Shown here: positions 1 to 11,570 of the stretch, in pieces
How positions within the stretch are numbered: position 1 is the stretch's first letter
Layout of the letters: every line of letters starts with the position of its first letter
From: Colocasia esculenta
Taxonomy: Eukaryota > Streptophyta > Magnoliopsida > Alismatales > Araceae
Assembly (NCBI GenBank): GCA_014218235.1
Contig: CM024758.1
Location: 96,819,698-96,883,697 of the forward strand
Reading direction: 5' to 3'
DNA: 64,000 nucleotides
Made by a program: the position numbers and the translations under genes
The notes under the pieces: generated by a model
Seen by the model: only the letters and a program-made list of their open reading frames with translations
The model's database searches: none
What the model was told of the DNA's origin: nothing

Positions 1-587
1 ATCATTCTACATTATGATATGATAGATTAAAATATAAAATAATTATATATCTTGAGTGTTATTGTTTCAAAAAATTTAACGAAGTTAAAACCACTGTATG
101 CATGTTTTATATCTGTTACAATGTATGGTTCACTGTCCACCATGTTCAAATTGAAATATCTTGAAAATTTTCTGAAATATATGTTTAATATTAAAAATAG
201 TTTAACTGCTCCGAAATTTATGAAAACTTTGGGATGCATTTTGTGATACATATTACCATGTGGTTAAATTTTCATCTATTTTGATCACGGTAGAATGGAT
301 TATGAATTTCAGAAGGTTTCTATACCATAAATTGAATTAAGTCTCAACCAAGTTTAAAAGTGTGAATGGCATCATCATAAAGTCCTATGAATTATTGTTA
401 TAACTGATTGGAGAACTGAATGTGTTAAATTTATGTTCCATAATATATGTGTGTGCATGTGCATGGAAAGTGACGGAATAAAAAGCATGTGTGTGTGAAG
501 CTTGTAAAAATGACAAGATAATAAATGTGCCCATAAGACACTGCCACCCTAGATGCTTGGAGCTGTACTGTAGTAGTGCACCTACGG
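1..587 (+). repeat. Element A 5' LTR, first segment
   Basis: This segment aligns by eye with 7960-8540 in the 3' LTR of A, with scattered substitutions and small indels. It breaks off where solo LTR1 begins, and the same LTR resumes at 3530. The uninterrupted 3' LTR shows the pre-insertion sequence around 8537. The small open frames here have no recognisable product. Confidence 0.85.
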
Positions 588-1040
588 TGTCACGCCCCAA
601 CGCGGAATATCGGAGCGCGAAGGCAGTTGCAAGAAACGGTATAGAGCGAGTACTAGACATCAAACCATTGCACATTGAATATTACTAAAACAAATCTTTC
701 TCATTGATAACTTTTCAAATGTCTAGTTACAACCACTATATCAGAGCCATTCTATAGGGCCCAATTACATTGCAATAAAAGGAAAATGACTAACTACAAC
801 TCTAAGATAACGTAACGACTCGAGGGCACTCCTGGCTTCACTCTTGGTCATTCCCTTCCTCGTGAGTGTATGTGTCATCCTCGGTCTCACCTGAGAACAC
901 AACATCAAATAACGTAGGGTGAGCGATAACGCCCAGTAGGACTTAAATCTCAGGCTCAAGCAGGCTTTAAATAATTTATGCATTTAATGGCAGAGTGTCT
1001 AAAGATAGCAGGTACAAGAGAGTCAAAATATAGTAAGAGA

Positions 1041-1317
1041 TAGCACAACAGGTGACAAGATAGCACAATAGCACGAGATCGAGGATAGTTTCCAAAAATA
1101 GCACAAGTATCGAATATAGCACGAATAGCAGGATGGCCATAGCACAACTAGCACAAGTATAGTATTAGCACGACGAGTATAACACTTGTTTGTCATTCTA
1201 GACATCGAGAGAGTATAGCACGTTTTGTGTTTGATTGTCATATAGATAGTCGAGATAGATAGCACTTGAGTGTAATGCCAAACACTCTGATCATTTAACT
1301 CCCATGGGCACTAGCAC
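1041..1317. repeat. Cluster of TAGCAC words in solo LTR1
   Basis: About eleven copies of TAGCAC or close variants occur at 1041, 1061, 1069, 1099, 1117, 1126, 1140, 1149, 1166, 1216, 1260 and 1312. Spacing is irregular (8-50 bp), so this is a word cluster and not a clean tandem repeat. Confidence 0.6.
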
Positions 1318-2236
1318 TTTCGGGCGCACATCCCAGGACCAGATCGGGCCCTTTATATATTGCCAAGCATTGGTTATATTGTTTATCTTTAGACAATCAG
1401 TCAATGGCCAGTATAGAGTACCAAGAAATAGATAAGAGCAATAGATGAATAGATGAGATAGTGGAGTGAACGTGAGTAGGTGAGCGAGTAGAGTATGAGA
1501 GAGCTAGTGGACATTGCACGTAATACGTCGAGTAATTCAGGCGATAGTAACAGTTGCACAACACGCTCACTTGGTGTTGGCAGTCAGGTGGAACTCACGA
1601 CCCTACCACTGGCCTTGTTATGCACAGGTCCAAAGGTCCGGCGTGATTTAAGATGAGAGTGAATCTCTAATAGCTGTTTGGATCATATAGATCCCTAAAG
1701 GGTATCATAGGTATTAGAGTACAACCGGCTCGTCGACCATGTGGGAATCCATGATCAGAGGAGACTTACGGAGGCCTTGTGCAAGAGTTCACTAGTCCGG
1801 CGAAAGGAATATCCGACGGAGAGTTCACCACAAGCCAAGTAAAGTGTGTTTATAAAACAGGTGCTCGACGTTCTAGAGGAATTCTAGGATAGTGGAGCGT
1901 CGATATCGGTATATAAACAACGCGAGAATCAAATACAAGTCCTTTTAAAATAGGGCAATTTATGTACTTTATTTCAATAAATTACCAGGCACACTATGAG
2001 ATATTTTTCTGCAATATTTCAGTCATAAATAGATGGTTCAAGTGTGTGCAAGTGCAAGAGAAATCATAGATAGAAATAAGTCGTGACATGTATTTTAATC
2101 ATTCAATATAGCACCATTTTTAAGTAGGGTTTTTACTGGGGGTATAACGGTAAGAAGGCGTAAGGATTATTTAGAAAGTGACAGAAATATTTTATTTTAT
2201 TTTATTTTATGGGTTTTTCATCAAAAACTTGTGAAG

Positions 2237-2395
2237 GCGACATACCCCTGTACGGGTCGCGACAGGGTCAGGACAAAACGCGACAGGGCTTGCAGATCGG
2301 GTTCTGCGAAGGCGACGGCTCACCTGTCGCCTTCTTGAATGCGACAGGTAGGCTGTCGCAATCGCAGCCCAGAAAGCGACATATCGAGGTGTCGC
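2237..2395. repeat. GCGACA/TGTCGC inverted-word cluster in solo LTR1
   Basis: GCGACA occurs at 2237, 2259, 2280, 2341 and 2376. It is opposed by TGTCGC at 2325, 2354 and 2390. The direct copies at 2237, 2259 and 2280 lie 22 and 21 bp apart. Three inverted pairs span 21 bp (2311-2331), 19 bp (2341-2359) and 20 bp (2376-2395). In LTR orientation the cluster lies about 1.13-1.29 kb from the LTR start, close to the relative place of the GTCGAC array in element B. Confidence 0.65.
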
Positions 2396-3529
2396 CTTCT
2401 GGTTGTCTGCGTCTGACCCTGACAGGAGTCAGACCAGACATTGGATTGCGGACCAGAGCATTTAAATTTCGATATAGGGTTGTTCAGAAATCCATAATAA
2501 TTATATACGCGATGAAAAATCATGAAATCAGTTGCAAATTAAACTAGACATGTAAGGGTACTTCCAGTAAATCGGAATTAGAGAGAGAGCATGGTTTGAA
2601 CATGGTTTGAAAATGAACAAGGACGAGTAACATAGAACATGACATAGAGAGCAAGACTGATTTAATTCGAGCAACATGCTAATGAAATTAGGCTTTTTAG
2701 GGGCAAATGATCCCTAACAATATGAAGTATCTACAATAAAACTTTCGTAGCATGGGATCAAGACTACATAGAGATCAAGAGTTAAGAAGAGGGCTCGGGG
2801 TCAGAGAGTTGCAGAACTTCCAAATTCAGGAAGAAAATATTGGCTTGATGAAAAATTATGAAAATTGAGGGTTTTGTTCCTGATGTATGGAACAATCTAC
2901 AGACGAATTTTAGGATTTGTGCTTGTGAGAATGCCAACCTTTGACTCGATTTGTCTTCTAGGGCTTAGAACTCCAAGAACGAGGAAGAAGCTTCAAGAAC
3001 ACCTTCTTCCCACGAGATCCTCTCCTCTTTGGCCTCTTCTCCAAGTCCAACAACCTTGGCAATGAGCTAGGGTCGGCCAAGAGGGTTTAGGAGGTGTGTT
3101 TATATAAATACAAGTTCCTTTTCTATTACTACTCTAATTCCTCTTAAATTACGAAATTTCCTTACTCTAACCTTCCTTCCTTGCTTTCCAATTCCTATTT
3201 AGGCTAGGAAGAGATCTAAATCTGTGCTAAACCATATGGGGTAGGTTTAGGAATCCAATTCCAACTCTAACTTCCTATTTATGTATTAAATACCCCTTTT
3301 CTATTTAGGTAATAATTTAGTTACGAATTTAGGGTATTTTCCTATTATTCTCCCTTTGTAAATTCATATTTTTTACCCAATAAATTTTAGAGGATCCATT
3401 AAGCAAAGCCCATTACTCTTTTCTGTTTAATGGGTTTTGTTTAATACTCTTTTCAATTAAATATCCATTTAGCTAGTTTTTCATTCCTTATTTAAAATTT
3501 TATTTTTCTTAAAAATTTAGGTTGCTACA

Positions 3530-4888
3530 TACGCAAAGCTCAAACATGTTATGTGATACCCTAGACAAGGGTCTTGAAAATTGTGATACCCTAGACAAGG
3601 GTCTTGTTAAACCATGATACCCGTGGCAAGGGTCTTGAAAATCCTAGAGGTGGAAAAGTTCCACTGGTAATGGTGGAGAAGGCTTCTCCCAGTTCTGCAA
3701 GAACCAAGACTTGATCACTAGGGCCGGTGATTAAGTACATGAATGTGAATGTGTATGTGCTATATGATCGTCTAGTGGTGGTTTGAGCTATGTCTTGGCA
3801 TTGTGTAAAAAATGAACATAAGTATAATGTGAAAAATGACATGTGATTGTGGCACAAGGTATATGCATGATATATGTGAACGTGGCGCATGTTATATGCA
3901 AAGTGAAGTGATAAGAAATATACGAATATGAAATTGAAAACGATGTGAAATCGTGTGTAAATGAAAAGGGGATAGTGTGAAAGTAAGTGCATATGAATAT
4001 GACATGAGAAAGGAAAATTGCATGTGTTAATATGAGTTAGATTAATTGTGATTACACTTTTAGTATCATGTTGTGTAGCTTAATGTGATCCCTATGCAAG
4101 TATCATGTGAATGTGATAAATTTTATATAAAAACAGCAAGCTAAATGTATAATAAATTGTTATATTTGCATGTGAAGTGAGTTAGAATCATGTTAGGAGT
4201 GCTATCTATATTGTACATGTTTCCATGACTAAACTGTAGAACTGTGCAATGATTTGAATAAAGTATGAAAGCATGTGATTGTATGTTTGTACTCATGCTA
4301 ACGATACCATATTATTAGTAATCATGTTTAGATTATTGTTTTACATGTGTTAGAATCGTTGTTTAACACGATTTCATGTGAATTCATTTATGTTATAACA
4401 TAAGCATGTATGACTTTAATTGCTGAATTTTTTTATATTGTTGAACTGTTAGAAAACATGTGGGATAGGTATATAGATTGAATTTTAAGTTACTTGCTGA
4501 GTCTATTGTGTAGAATCACCCTTGCTAAACATTTCAGGAAATTTATAAGTCGAGGAGATAGCAAGATCCGGCGAAGAGCGTGGAGAATAGTTGAAGACTT
4601 GTAATCTATTTTCCAGTATGTAATTTGTAATTTGAACTTGGATTTGTAATTGGCACTGGCTACATGTTAATGTTTATTGTTATGTAATTTTCTTTCTTGG
4701 ACTGTATGGACTATGGAATGTGGTTGATAAAGTGATGGAATAAGAAATTCTTTACTTTCCGTTGCGATATTGTTCTCTATTTATGTATATCTCAGCCCAT
4801 ATGTTACTTGTTGGGGTTCTCCCCTGTAGCGGCTTGCTCTCATCCGATGTGGGTTGGTATAACCGTACCAGGTGGAAGGGTCATTACA
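3530..4888 (+). repeat. Element A 5' LTR, second segment
   Basis: This segment continues the left LTR after solo LTR1 and aligns with 8537-9893. It ends CATTACA at 4888, directly before the primer binding site. Between here and 5080 there is only leader sequence. Confidence 0.85.
3553..3640. repeat. Three-copy tandem repeat in A 5' LTR
   Basis: Three direct copies of a unit of about 30 bp each contain the inverted word pair ACCCT...AGGGT, as in ACCCTAGACAAGGGT; the third copy has diverged. The same array is at 8562-8650 in the 3' LTR, so it predates A's insertion. Confidence 0.75.
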
Positions 4889-4892
4889 GAGA

Positions 4893-4903
4893 TGGTATCA
4901 GCC
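4893..4903 (+). promoter_or_regulatory. Element A primer binding site
   Basis: TGGTATCAGCC begins four bases after the LTR end. It matches the plant initiator-Met-tRNA 3' complement (TGGTATCAGAGC) except at its end, where it is damaged relative to the sites in B and C. Confidence 0.75.
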
Positions 4904-5080
4904 ACAGGGTTGAGATTATACATGAATAGCCATCAACTAAATCACATCTCTAAGTCTTTGTAGTGGATAGCAAGATCCAAGGAATAATTAAGATAGGATT
5001 AGAAAAATGATAAGATGAATGCATGATAATATGTTAGGTATAGTGATAAATGAGTTTAACTTGGTATTTATTTTGTAGCA

Positions 5081-6262
5081 ATGGTTGGAAGGACTCGTCA
5101 TTCAGGCATGCCTATTCAAGATGAGGAGCCAAGGAGGACTGCAACTGAGCAACAAAGAGTACTAGCAGCTCAAGGACCACGTGCGCCACCCCTGCCACCG
5201 TTGGTTGACTACGGCACATGTATGCAAGGGCTTGTACAAGTGATGCAGACACAAGCGCAGATGCAGGCAGCTCTTCAGATGCACCTTCAGGCCCAGGTTC
5301 TGGCACCAGTTCGCAGGACCGTGTTATAGGAGGAGTATCAATCATGGAGAGGTTCAAGAGGATGGCTCCACCGTCTTTTAAGGGGGAGAGTGAGCCATTG
5401 GTTGCAAAAAGTTGGCTTAGGGAGATCGAGAAGATATTTAGAGCCATCAGATGTGCAGAGGATGATAAGGTTAGCTTGGCGTCGTATATGCTTCAGGAGC
5501 GAGCGGTGTGGTGGTCTTACGTTCTTCGCACGCAGTTTGAGGGAGTGGAGCTAGAGGTGACCTGGGAAGAGTTCATAAGGTTATTTGAGGCCAAGTATGT
5601 TCCTGAGCATATACAGGACAAGATGGAGCAGGAATGCTTAGCATTGACTCAGGGCTCGATGTCAATTTTGGAGTATGAGGCTAGATTTGCATAGTTATCG
5701 AGGTATGCACCACACATAGTTGCTGATGAGAGGCGAAAGGCAAAGAAGTTTGTAATGGGACTTAGGTCGTCATTGAGAGCCAGACTAGTAGCATTTGACC
5801 ATAGGACTACGGATGCGGCTCTTAGCATGGCATGCAAGCAGGAGAGTGAGATGAAATTGTATCTGGAGGAGAAGAAGGCACGGTTGAAGAGGTTGCCAGA
5901 ACCATTTCAGCGGCAGATGAGGAAGAGAAGAAACTCATGGAAGGTCAGCAATCAGCTATGGTACTAGCAGAATCATCATCGCAGTCAGTAGCTTCGACAA
6001 GAAGCGAGAAGCCTGTATGTGTGCATTGCGGCAAGCGCCATGGTGGAGACATGTGTTGGATGAGGTGGGAAGATGTCTCAAGTATGGTAGCAAGAATCAT
6101 CGGATTAGAGAGTGTTCGAATCAAAAGAAGAAGTTTGTCCCCCGAGATGTGCCTGCAGCAAGAACTCAAGCACCAATCTAAGTTGGCTGGAAGCGACACC
6201 GACCATGTCACTAAAGGTACATGATTCGATCTTCGAGGACGAAGATCTTTTTAAAGGGGAGA
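5081..6262 (+). pseudogene. Broken gag of element A
   Basis: The ATG at 5081 follows the leader. An N-terminal Gln/Pro-rich part (5081-5326) is separated by a frameshift from the conserved gag core, which starts around MERFKRMAPPSFKGE near 5344. The core includes the tryptophan-rich Retrotrans_gag segment at about 5480-5690. A TAG at 5692 stands where the related gag frame continues, in a place where Gln is likely. Further shifts follow after 5960. One CCHC-like knuckle is visible at 6018-6056 (C-X2-C-X3-H-X4-C). A second knuckle near 6074 has Tyr in place of its second Cys. Gag would form the virus-like particle and bind RNA. No pol follows. Confidence 0.85.
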
Positions 6263-6265
6263 GGG
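6251..6265 (+). promoter_or_regulatory. Element A polypurine tract
   Basis: The purine run AAAGGGGAGAGGG directly abuts the TG that opens the 3' LTR. This is the expected plus-strand primer site. Confidence 0.8.
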
Positions 6266-6460
6266 TGTAAGGCCCCGAATTTTTGCGCATTTAACATTGT
6301 TTACTTGATGCATATTATAAGTATTACCTACTTGTGTGCATGCGTATAAATATATGTTATCCCAGTGTGTATATTATAAGTATCATTTCTATGCATAGTG
6401 TATTTAAATAATGTAGTGCGTGTTGTATTATGTAATGATGTGCATTAGATAGGTAAGTAT

Positions 6461-6461
<1 letters not shown>

Positions 6462-6497
<36 letters not shown>
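6462..6497. repeat. (AT)n microsatellite
   Basis: An uninterrupted run of about 17 TA/AT dinucleotides lies in the 3' LTR of A. Confidence 0.9.
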
Positions 6498-6498
<1 letters not shown>

Positions 6499-6744
6499 AA
6501 AGTACGCGTAAGATTATTTTGTACATGTATATATTTAAATATGCATGCATTATCTAACTATCGATGTACATGTTATACTTATCTAAAACCATGCATGTTG
6601 TATGTAATTATGTTGTGTACATATATATATGTATATGTTTGACTTTGTGTATATGATATCTACCTGTTTCAATAACCATTAAACTGTTTATGATGTATGG
6701 ATACATCAGTTTGGATGTGTATTTATTTTCTGGTCAAATTGCAG

Positions 6745-6841
6745 GTTGGCAGCAAGAGTCAGGCCGCTGACTGCATGGCCAGGTTGGCTTCTAGATCGAT
6801 GGACGCCAACCATTCTGTTGGCGGCACCAAAGTTGGACGCC
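6745..6841. repeat. GTTGGC/GCCAAC word cluster in A 3' LTR
   Basis: GTTGGC occurs at 6745, 6783 and 6817, GCCAAC at 6805, and GTTGGACGCC begins at 6832. The segment is GC-rich and lies just upstream of the TATA box at 6965. Comparable words (GTGCCGCCAAC, TTGGCGGCAC) occur in solo LTR4 at 13988-14047. Confidence 0.6.
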
Positions 6842-8561
6842 TATTTCTCCAGCTGTGTGCATTTTCAGATCTGAAAATGGTAGCGGTTTTGCCGGGTTCT
6901 TGTTTAGGAAACTGTCCCAACGGGAAGAGGACCTAACTTAATGTGTGACCCAAACCCATTAGCCTATAAAACCTTGTGTTTTCGCTCGATTTAGGGTCTT
7001 TTGGCTGAGAGGAAAACATAGGGCTTTCTGCGAGAAAAACTGATTTTAGGAGTGCTCGATCTAGCGTCAGGGTGATCGATCTGGCGACCTGCTTCGACTG
7101 GGAGGATAACTTGACATCAAGGAAGCTTCCCTTACTCTAGAGGTTCAGTCTACATCAGCAAGAAAGCCGGATCTGGGAGGGGAACATCGCCTTCTTGGCA
7201 CTGGCCGAGGAGGGCTTCTCCAACCAAAACATCTCTCTAGTGATTTATTTGAAGGCAAGTAGCTTATTGATTCAATCCATAAACTTGTCCTCTAGGGTTT
7301 ATACATTTTTACGGATTTTTAAATCGCGTCCTGGACCCCTCAATTCACCTGTTTCTATGTTAGGTCTGCACTTAGTGTAGATAGGAGGTAGACGGCCAAT
7401 AGGCTGGGTTGTTCTTGTGTAGACGGCAACAGATCCTGCCGTTAACACTTTCTGACGGCAAGGACCTGGCCTCCTAGTTCAACTGTCTTCTGCAGAAATG
7501 TGTAAATCCTTGTACTGTGATCTTCGCTGGTCTATGCATGCTATGAAAGTTAGGGTTTCTCAAGTATGGTATGTAGGTTATATCATGAGGATCTACCAAT
7601 TTTCTAAACATGATATTAACTTGAACGATTTCTAGTATTAGAGAATAAGTGTGTTTTGACTGTGGTTTATTCTGATTAAATGGTTCTGTTGCATGTTACG
7701 GATCAAGATGATTATCATGAACTTAAAATGAATGTTCTCATGTTTTGAACCTGTTAGGACCGACTGCGTACTGTCTACCATGCTTAACCAAATATTCTTG
7801 CTAAATCGCATATGACCTGTGTTATTTATTAAAAATAGTTTTAATGCTCCAAAAATTGTGAAAGATTACAGATATGTTCCCTGTACTGTATGTGAGCCAC
7901 GGTTAAAAATTTGTAGGATTCTAAGTACTGTGCAAAATGTTATAAGTTTCTGAATCTTTCTACATTATGATATAGATTTAAATATAGAATAATTATATAT
8001 GTTTAGTGTTATGTTTCAGAAAATTTTAATGAAGTTAAAACCACTATATGCATGTTTTATATATGTTACAATGTATGGTTCACTATCCACCATGTTCAAA
8101 TTGAAATATCTTGTAAATTTTCTGAAATCTATGTTTAATATTAAAAATAGTTTTACTGCTCAAAAATTTATGAAAACATTGTGATGTGTTTTGTGATACA
8201 TATTTACCATGTGGTTAATTTTTCAGTCTGTTTTGATCATAGTAGAATGAATTATGAATTTTAGAATGTTTCTATACCATAAATTGAATTAAGTCTTAAC
8301 CAAGTTTAAAAGTGTGAATGGCATCATGATTAAGTTCCTGTGAATTATTGTTTATAACTGATTGGAGAACCTGAATGTGTTAAATTTATGTTCCATAATA
8401 TATGTGTGTGCATGTGCATGGAAAGTGAGGGAATAAAGAGCATGTGTGTGCTTTGCATGTAAAGATGACAAGATAAATAAATGTGCCCATAAGACACTGC
8501 TACCCTAGATGCTTGGAGCTGTACTGTAGTAGTGCACCTACGACAAAGCTCAAACATGTTA

Positions 8562-8650
8562 TGTGATACCCTAGACAAGGGTCTGATAAATTGTGATACC
8601 CTAGACAAGGGTCTTGTTAACCATGATACCCGTGGCAAGGGTCTTGAAAA
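8562..8650. repeat. Three-copy tandem repeat in A 3' LTR
   Basis: This is the counterpart of 3553-3640, with the same ACCCTAGACAAGGGT-centred units and a diverged third unit. Confidence 0.75.
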
Positions 8651-9893
8651 TCCTAGAGGTGGACAAGTTCCATTGGTAATGGTGGAGAAGGCTTCTCCCA
8701 GTTTCTGCAAGAACCAAGACTTGATCACTAGGGCCGGTGATTAAGTACATGAATGTGAATGTGTATGTGCTATATGATCGTCTAGTGGGGGTTTGAGCTA
8801 TGTCTTGGCATTGTGTAAAAAATGAACATAAGTATAATGTGAAAAATGACGTGATTATGGCACAAGGTATGTGCATGATATTGAACGTGGCGGCATGTTA
8901 TGTGCAAAGTGAAGTGAAAAGAAATATGCCATATGAAAGTGAAAACGATGGGAAATCGTGTGTAAATAAAAGGGGATAGTGTGAAAGTAAGTGCATATGA
9001 ATATGACATGAGAAAGGAAAATTGCATGTGTTAATATGAGTTAGATTAATTGTGATTACACTTTTAGTATCATGTGTGTAGCTTATGTGACCCCTATGCA
9101 AGTGTCATGTAAATGTGATAAATTTTATATAAAAACAGCAAGCTACATGTATAGTAAAGTGTTATATTTGCATGTGAAGTGAGTTAGAATCATGTTAGGA
9201 GTGCTATCGTATTGTACATGTTCCCATGACTAAACGTAGAACTGCACAATGATTTGAATAAAATATGAAAGCATGTGATTGTATGTTTGTACTCATGCTA
9301 ATGATACCATATTATAGTAATCATGTTTAGATTATGTTTTACATGTGTTAGAATCATTGTTTAACACGATTTCATGTGAATTCATTTATGTTATAACATA
9401 AGCATGTATGACTTTAATTGCTGAATTTTTTTATAGTGTTGAACTGTTAGAAAACATGTGGGATAGGTATATAGATTGAATTTAAAGTCACTTGCTGAGT
9501 CTATTGTGTAGACTCACCCTTCCTAAACATTTCAGGAAATTTATAAGCCAAGGAGATAGCAAGATCCGGCGAGGAGCGTGGAGAATAGTTGAAGACTTGT
9601 AATCTATTTTCCAGTATGTAATTTGTAATTTGAACTACGATATGTAATTGGAACTGGCTACATGTTAATCTTTATTATGTTATGTCATTTTCGTTCTTAG
9701 ACTATATGGACTGTGGAATGTGGTTGATAAAGTTGATGGAATAAGAAATTGTTTACTTTCTGTTGCAATATTGTTCTCTAATTATGTATATCTCAGCCCA
9801 TATGTTACTTGTTGGGGTTTTCTCCCATGTAGCGGCTTGCTCTCATCCGATGTCGGTTGGTATAACCATACCGGGTGGAAGTGGGTCGTTACA

Positions 9894-11570
9894 CATGTCC
9901 CAAATAAAAATGTAAGTATAAGAATAAAAGGTGCAATCCTTATGAGGCATAGCTCGAGGACTTGCGAAACACAGCTCTTAGCTTACTCTGGTACAAGAGC
10001 TCACTCACTCTCACTCTCACTACTACTGCTAGCACATGATTCCACTAAACGCCTCCGAAATCATTTGACACTGAGCTCTAGCAAAGATGAGCCCCTTGCT
10101 AAAGAGAGTTGGGGGGGGGGCGGGGGGGGGGAGGGTGAGTCTCACAAAGAAGACCCAGGAGATATTACCATTCCCTTATTGGCCATGGCAGTAGGAACTC
10201 TAGAAAGTAGTAAACTAGATACACTAGAAAGCAGTAATCGAGACTAGCTACTAAAAAATAGTGGAAATGGAACAACGCCATGACCACTAACTAGAGTCGG
10301 GCCACACACGACCACCATAGAACTAGCAGAGTTAGACACCACGTGGAAGCAACCCTTGGCACACACATCGAGACATGGAGCTTACATAAACCATGAAGCA
10401 ACCACGTGAAAACAGAGTCTCACCACACAAACATGGCCATCCCAGACCCCACGCGGTCGAGAACCCACACAACACCAACAGAACCTCGGACACACCACGA
10501 GGTCAGTGCACCACATGTAGAGGCACACAGGAGCAACCACGAACAATTGTCCAGGGAATAGAGACATTGAGAGGAACACTTGGGTTGGAAGGCACCCAAC
10601 ACCATCCCTTAGCTCGCCAAACAGGGATGGGAGCATACTCGTGCCAGCCCTCAGTCGACCAGCAAGGTCGAAGGCCAAACTCAGAGAGAGCGAGAATATG
10701 ACACACAAACCACGATATAAAGGGAACCACAATCAGGTGCCGATTCAACAATGCCCTCCGAAGCTAGACACGGCTAGGCTATGACCGTCGTGTAGGCTTG
10801 GCCAAGCTACGACCCTACACTTGACAACCACTATGCAACCCTAGAACTACGTAGAGAGAGGCAGTAGGAAGAAGGACTATCTGGGCCGCATCAGGAAGAA
10901 ACTCTGCAACCACCTCAGCGTCCCTCCCTAACTAAGGGTGCTCTACAAACGACTCGACATTGCTATCCAACGACCATTTTCCCCTCTGCTTCAGCTCGTA
11001 GTCTGGAGTACTCCCTTAATGGGCTCATGGGCTTACGAGGATCGGGGGGGTGCGGAAAATAGTAACAACCTCTCAACGGGACAAGCCCTAAAGTGTCGAG
11101 CACCTAGAAAATATAGAACAGGCAGGGACCCACGAAAAGCTCAGCAAGCATGAGGCACACACGAACCCACCCCTCGAGACTCACAGAGGGCCGTGGGCCA
11201 ACACAAGCACACACGACTCAACTAGACGCTCGATACACCAGACGGAAAGGTACGCAGTTGCAAAGGTAGCAGGAAGGTAGCCCAAAGACTATCGCCACTA
11301 GCTAGGATAGTCAGTGAGTAGCATTCACAGCATAACAACTATGGCACTAGCTCTATCTGAGACACAACATGACAAACCACCACATTCTTCACCTGAAAGC
11401 TGAACTCTGGGTAGAACCGGACCCAAAGTCCACACCTAATGCCCGAACCAAGAAACACAGAAAAACACATCGACAACCAATCAAGGGCTGAGTGGGGAAC
11501 CCAACTCAGTTCACGCAGGCACCGATTACCCTTGCCCAACTACAAACATGGAGAAACCAACAAGCAAGGT
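9894..11570. other. Old host sequence E1, segment 1
   Basis: This sequence lies between element A and solo LTR4. It is richer in GC and in ACAC/CCAC words than its neighbours. It continues at 15203-15422, 25922-26158 and 29099-29473 once the insertions are removed. The open frames on both strands overlap one another and have no recognisable domain, so I call no gene. It may be part of an old minus-strand LTR whose start is the TGTAATACCCC at 29473. I could not find its other end. Confidence 0.5.
10111..10131 (+). repeat. G10-C-G10 tract
   Basis: Ten G, one C and ten G are followed by GAGGG. The run could form a G-quadruplex and is also a typical place for sequencing error. Confidence 0.8.

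Larger units (their letters stand above)
588..3529 (-). mobile_element. Solo LTR1, Ty3/gypsy (Tekay/Del-like)
   Basis: This 2942-bp insertion sits inside the left LTR of A. On the minus strand it starts TGTAGCAACC and ends GGGGCGTGACA, the same end type as the LTRs of B and LTR2, which are also about 2.94 kb. Flanks are TACGG (583-587) and TACGC (3530-3534), a 5-bp target duplication with one mismatch; the empty site in the other A LTR reads TACGA. There is no primer binding site, polypurine tract or coding region, so it is a solo LTR, the usual product of LTR-LTR recombination. The Tekay assignment is inferred from length and termini. Confidence 0.8.
1..9893 (+). mobile_element. Element A: gag-only Ty3/gypsy LTR retrotransposon (TR-GAG-like), left end outside window
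   Basis: Two copies of a 3.6 kb LTR flank only 1377 bp of internal DNA (4889-6265). That interior holds a primer binding site, a broken gag and a polypurine tract, but no protease, RT, RNase H or integrase. The left LTR starts before the window and is split by solo LTR1. Short LTR-gag-LTR elements are known in plants as TR-GAG and are thought to use pol proteins from relatives. The gag is close to that of element C at 36.5 kb, a plausible relative of the helper. The bases right of the 3' LTR are CATGT; the matching left target copy lies outside the window. Confidence 0.85.
6266..9893 (+). repeat. Element A 3' LTR
   Basis: The LTR is 3628 bp, starts TGTAAGGCCCCG and ends GGTCGTTACA. It matches 1-587 and 3530-4888 apart from solo LTR1. 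A TATA box (TATAAAA, 6965-6971) lies about 130 bp downstream of a cluster of GTTGGC/GCCAAC words (6745-6841). The start resembles the LTR of C (TGTAAGGCCC). Solo LTR4 is the same family and nearly the same length. Open frames in it have no recognisable product. Confidence 0.9.

Noticed and set aside
385..688. Short open frames on both strands near 385-688
   Set aside because: They lie across the LTR/solo LTR1 junction and have no counterpart in the intact 3' LTR.
4893..4903. tRNA gene at the primer binding sites
   Set aside because: Only the 11-12 bases complementary to the tRNA 3' end are present, with no arms or promoter boxes.
9911..9925. TGTAAGTATAAG near 9911 as the start of an LTR
   Set aside because: No matching terminus, primer site or target duplication; single-word resemblance only.
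9720..10247. 175-codon plus-strand open frame
   Set aside because: It crosses the end of the A 3' LTR into unrelated DNA and runs through the G10-C-G10 tract; chance frame.
10382..10751. Overlapping open frames on both strands as a host gene
   Set aside because: Three frames overlap with no domain, and the sequence is part of an old repeat segment with low stop density because of its composition.
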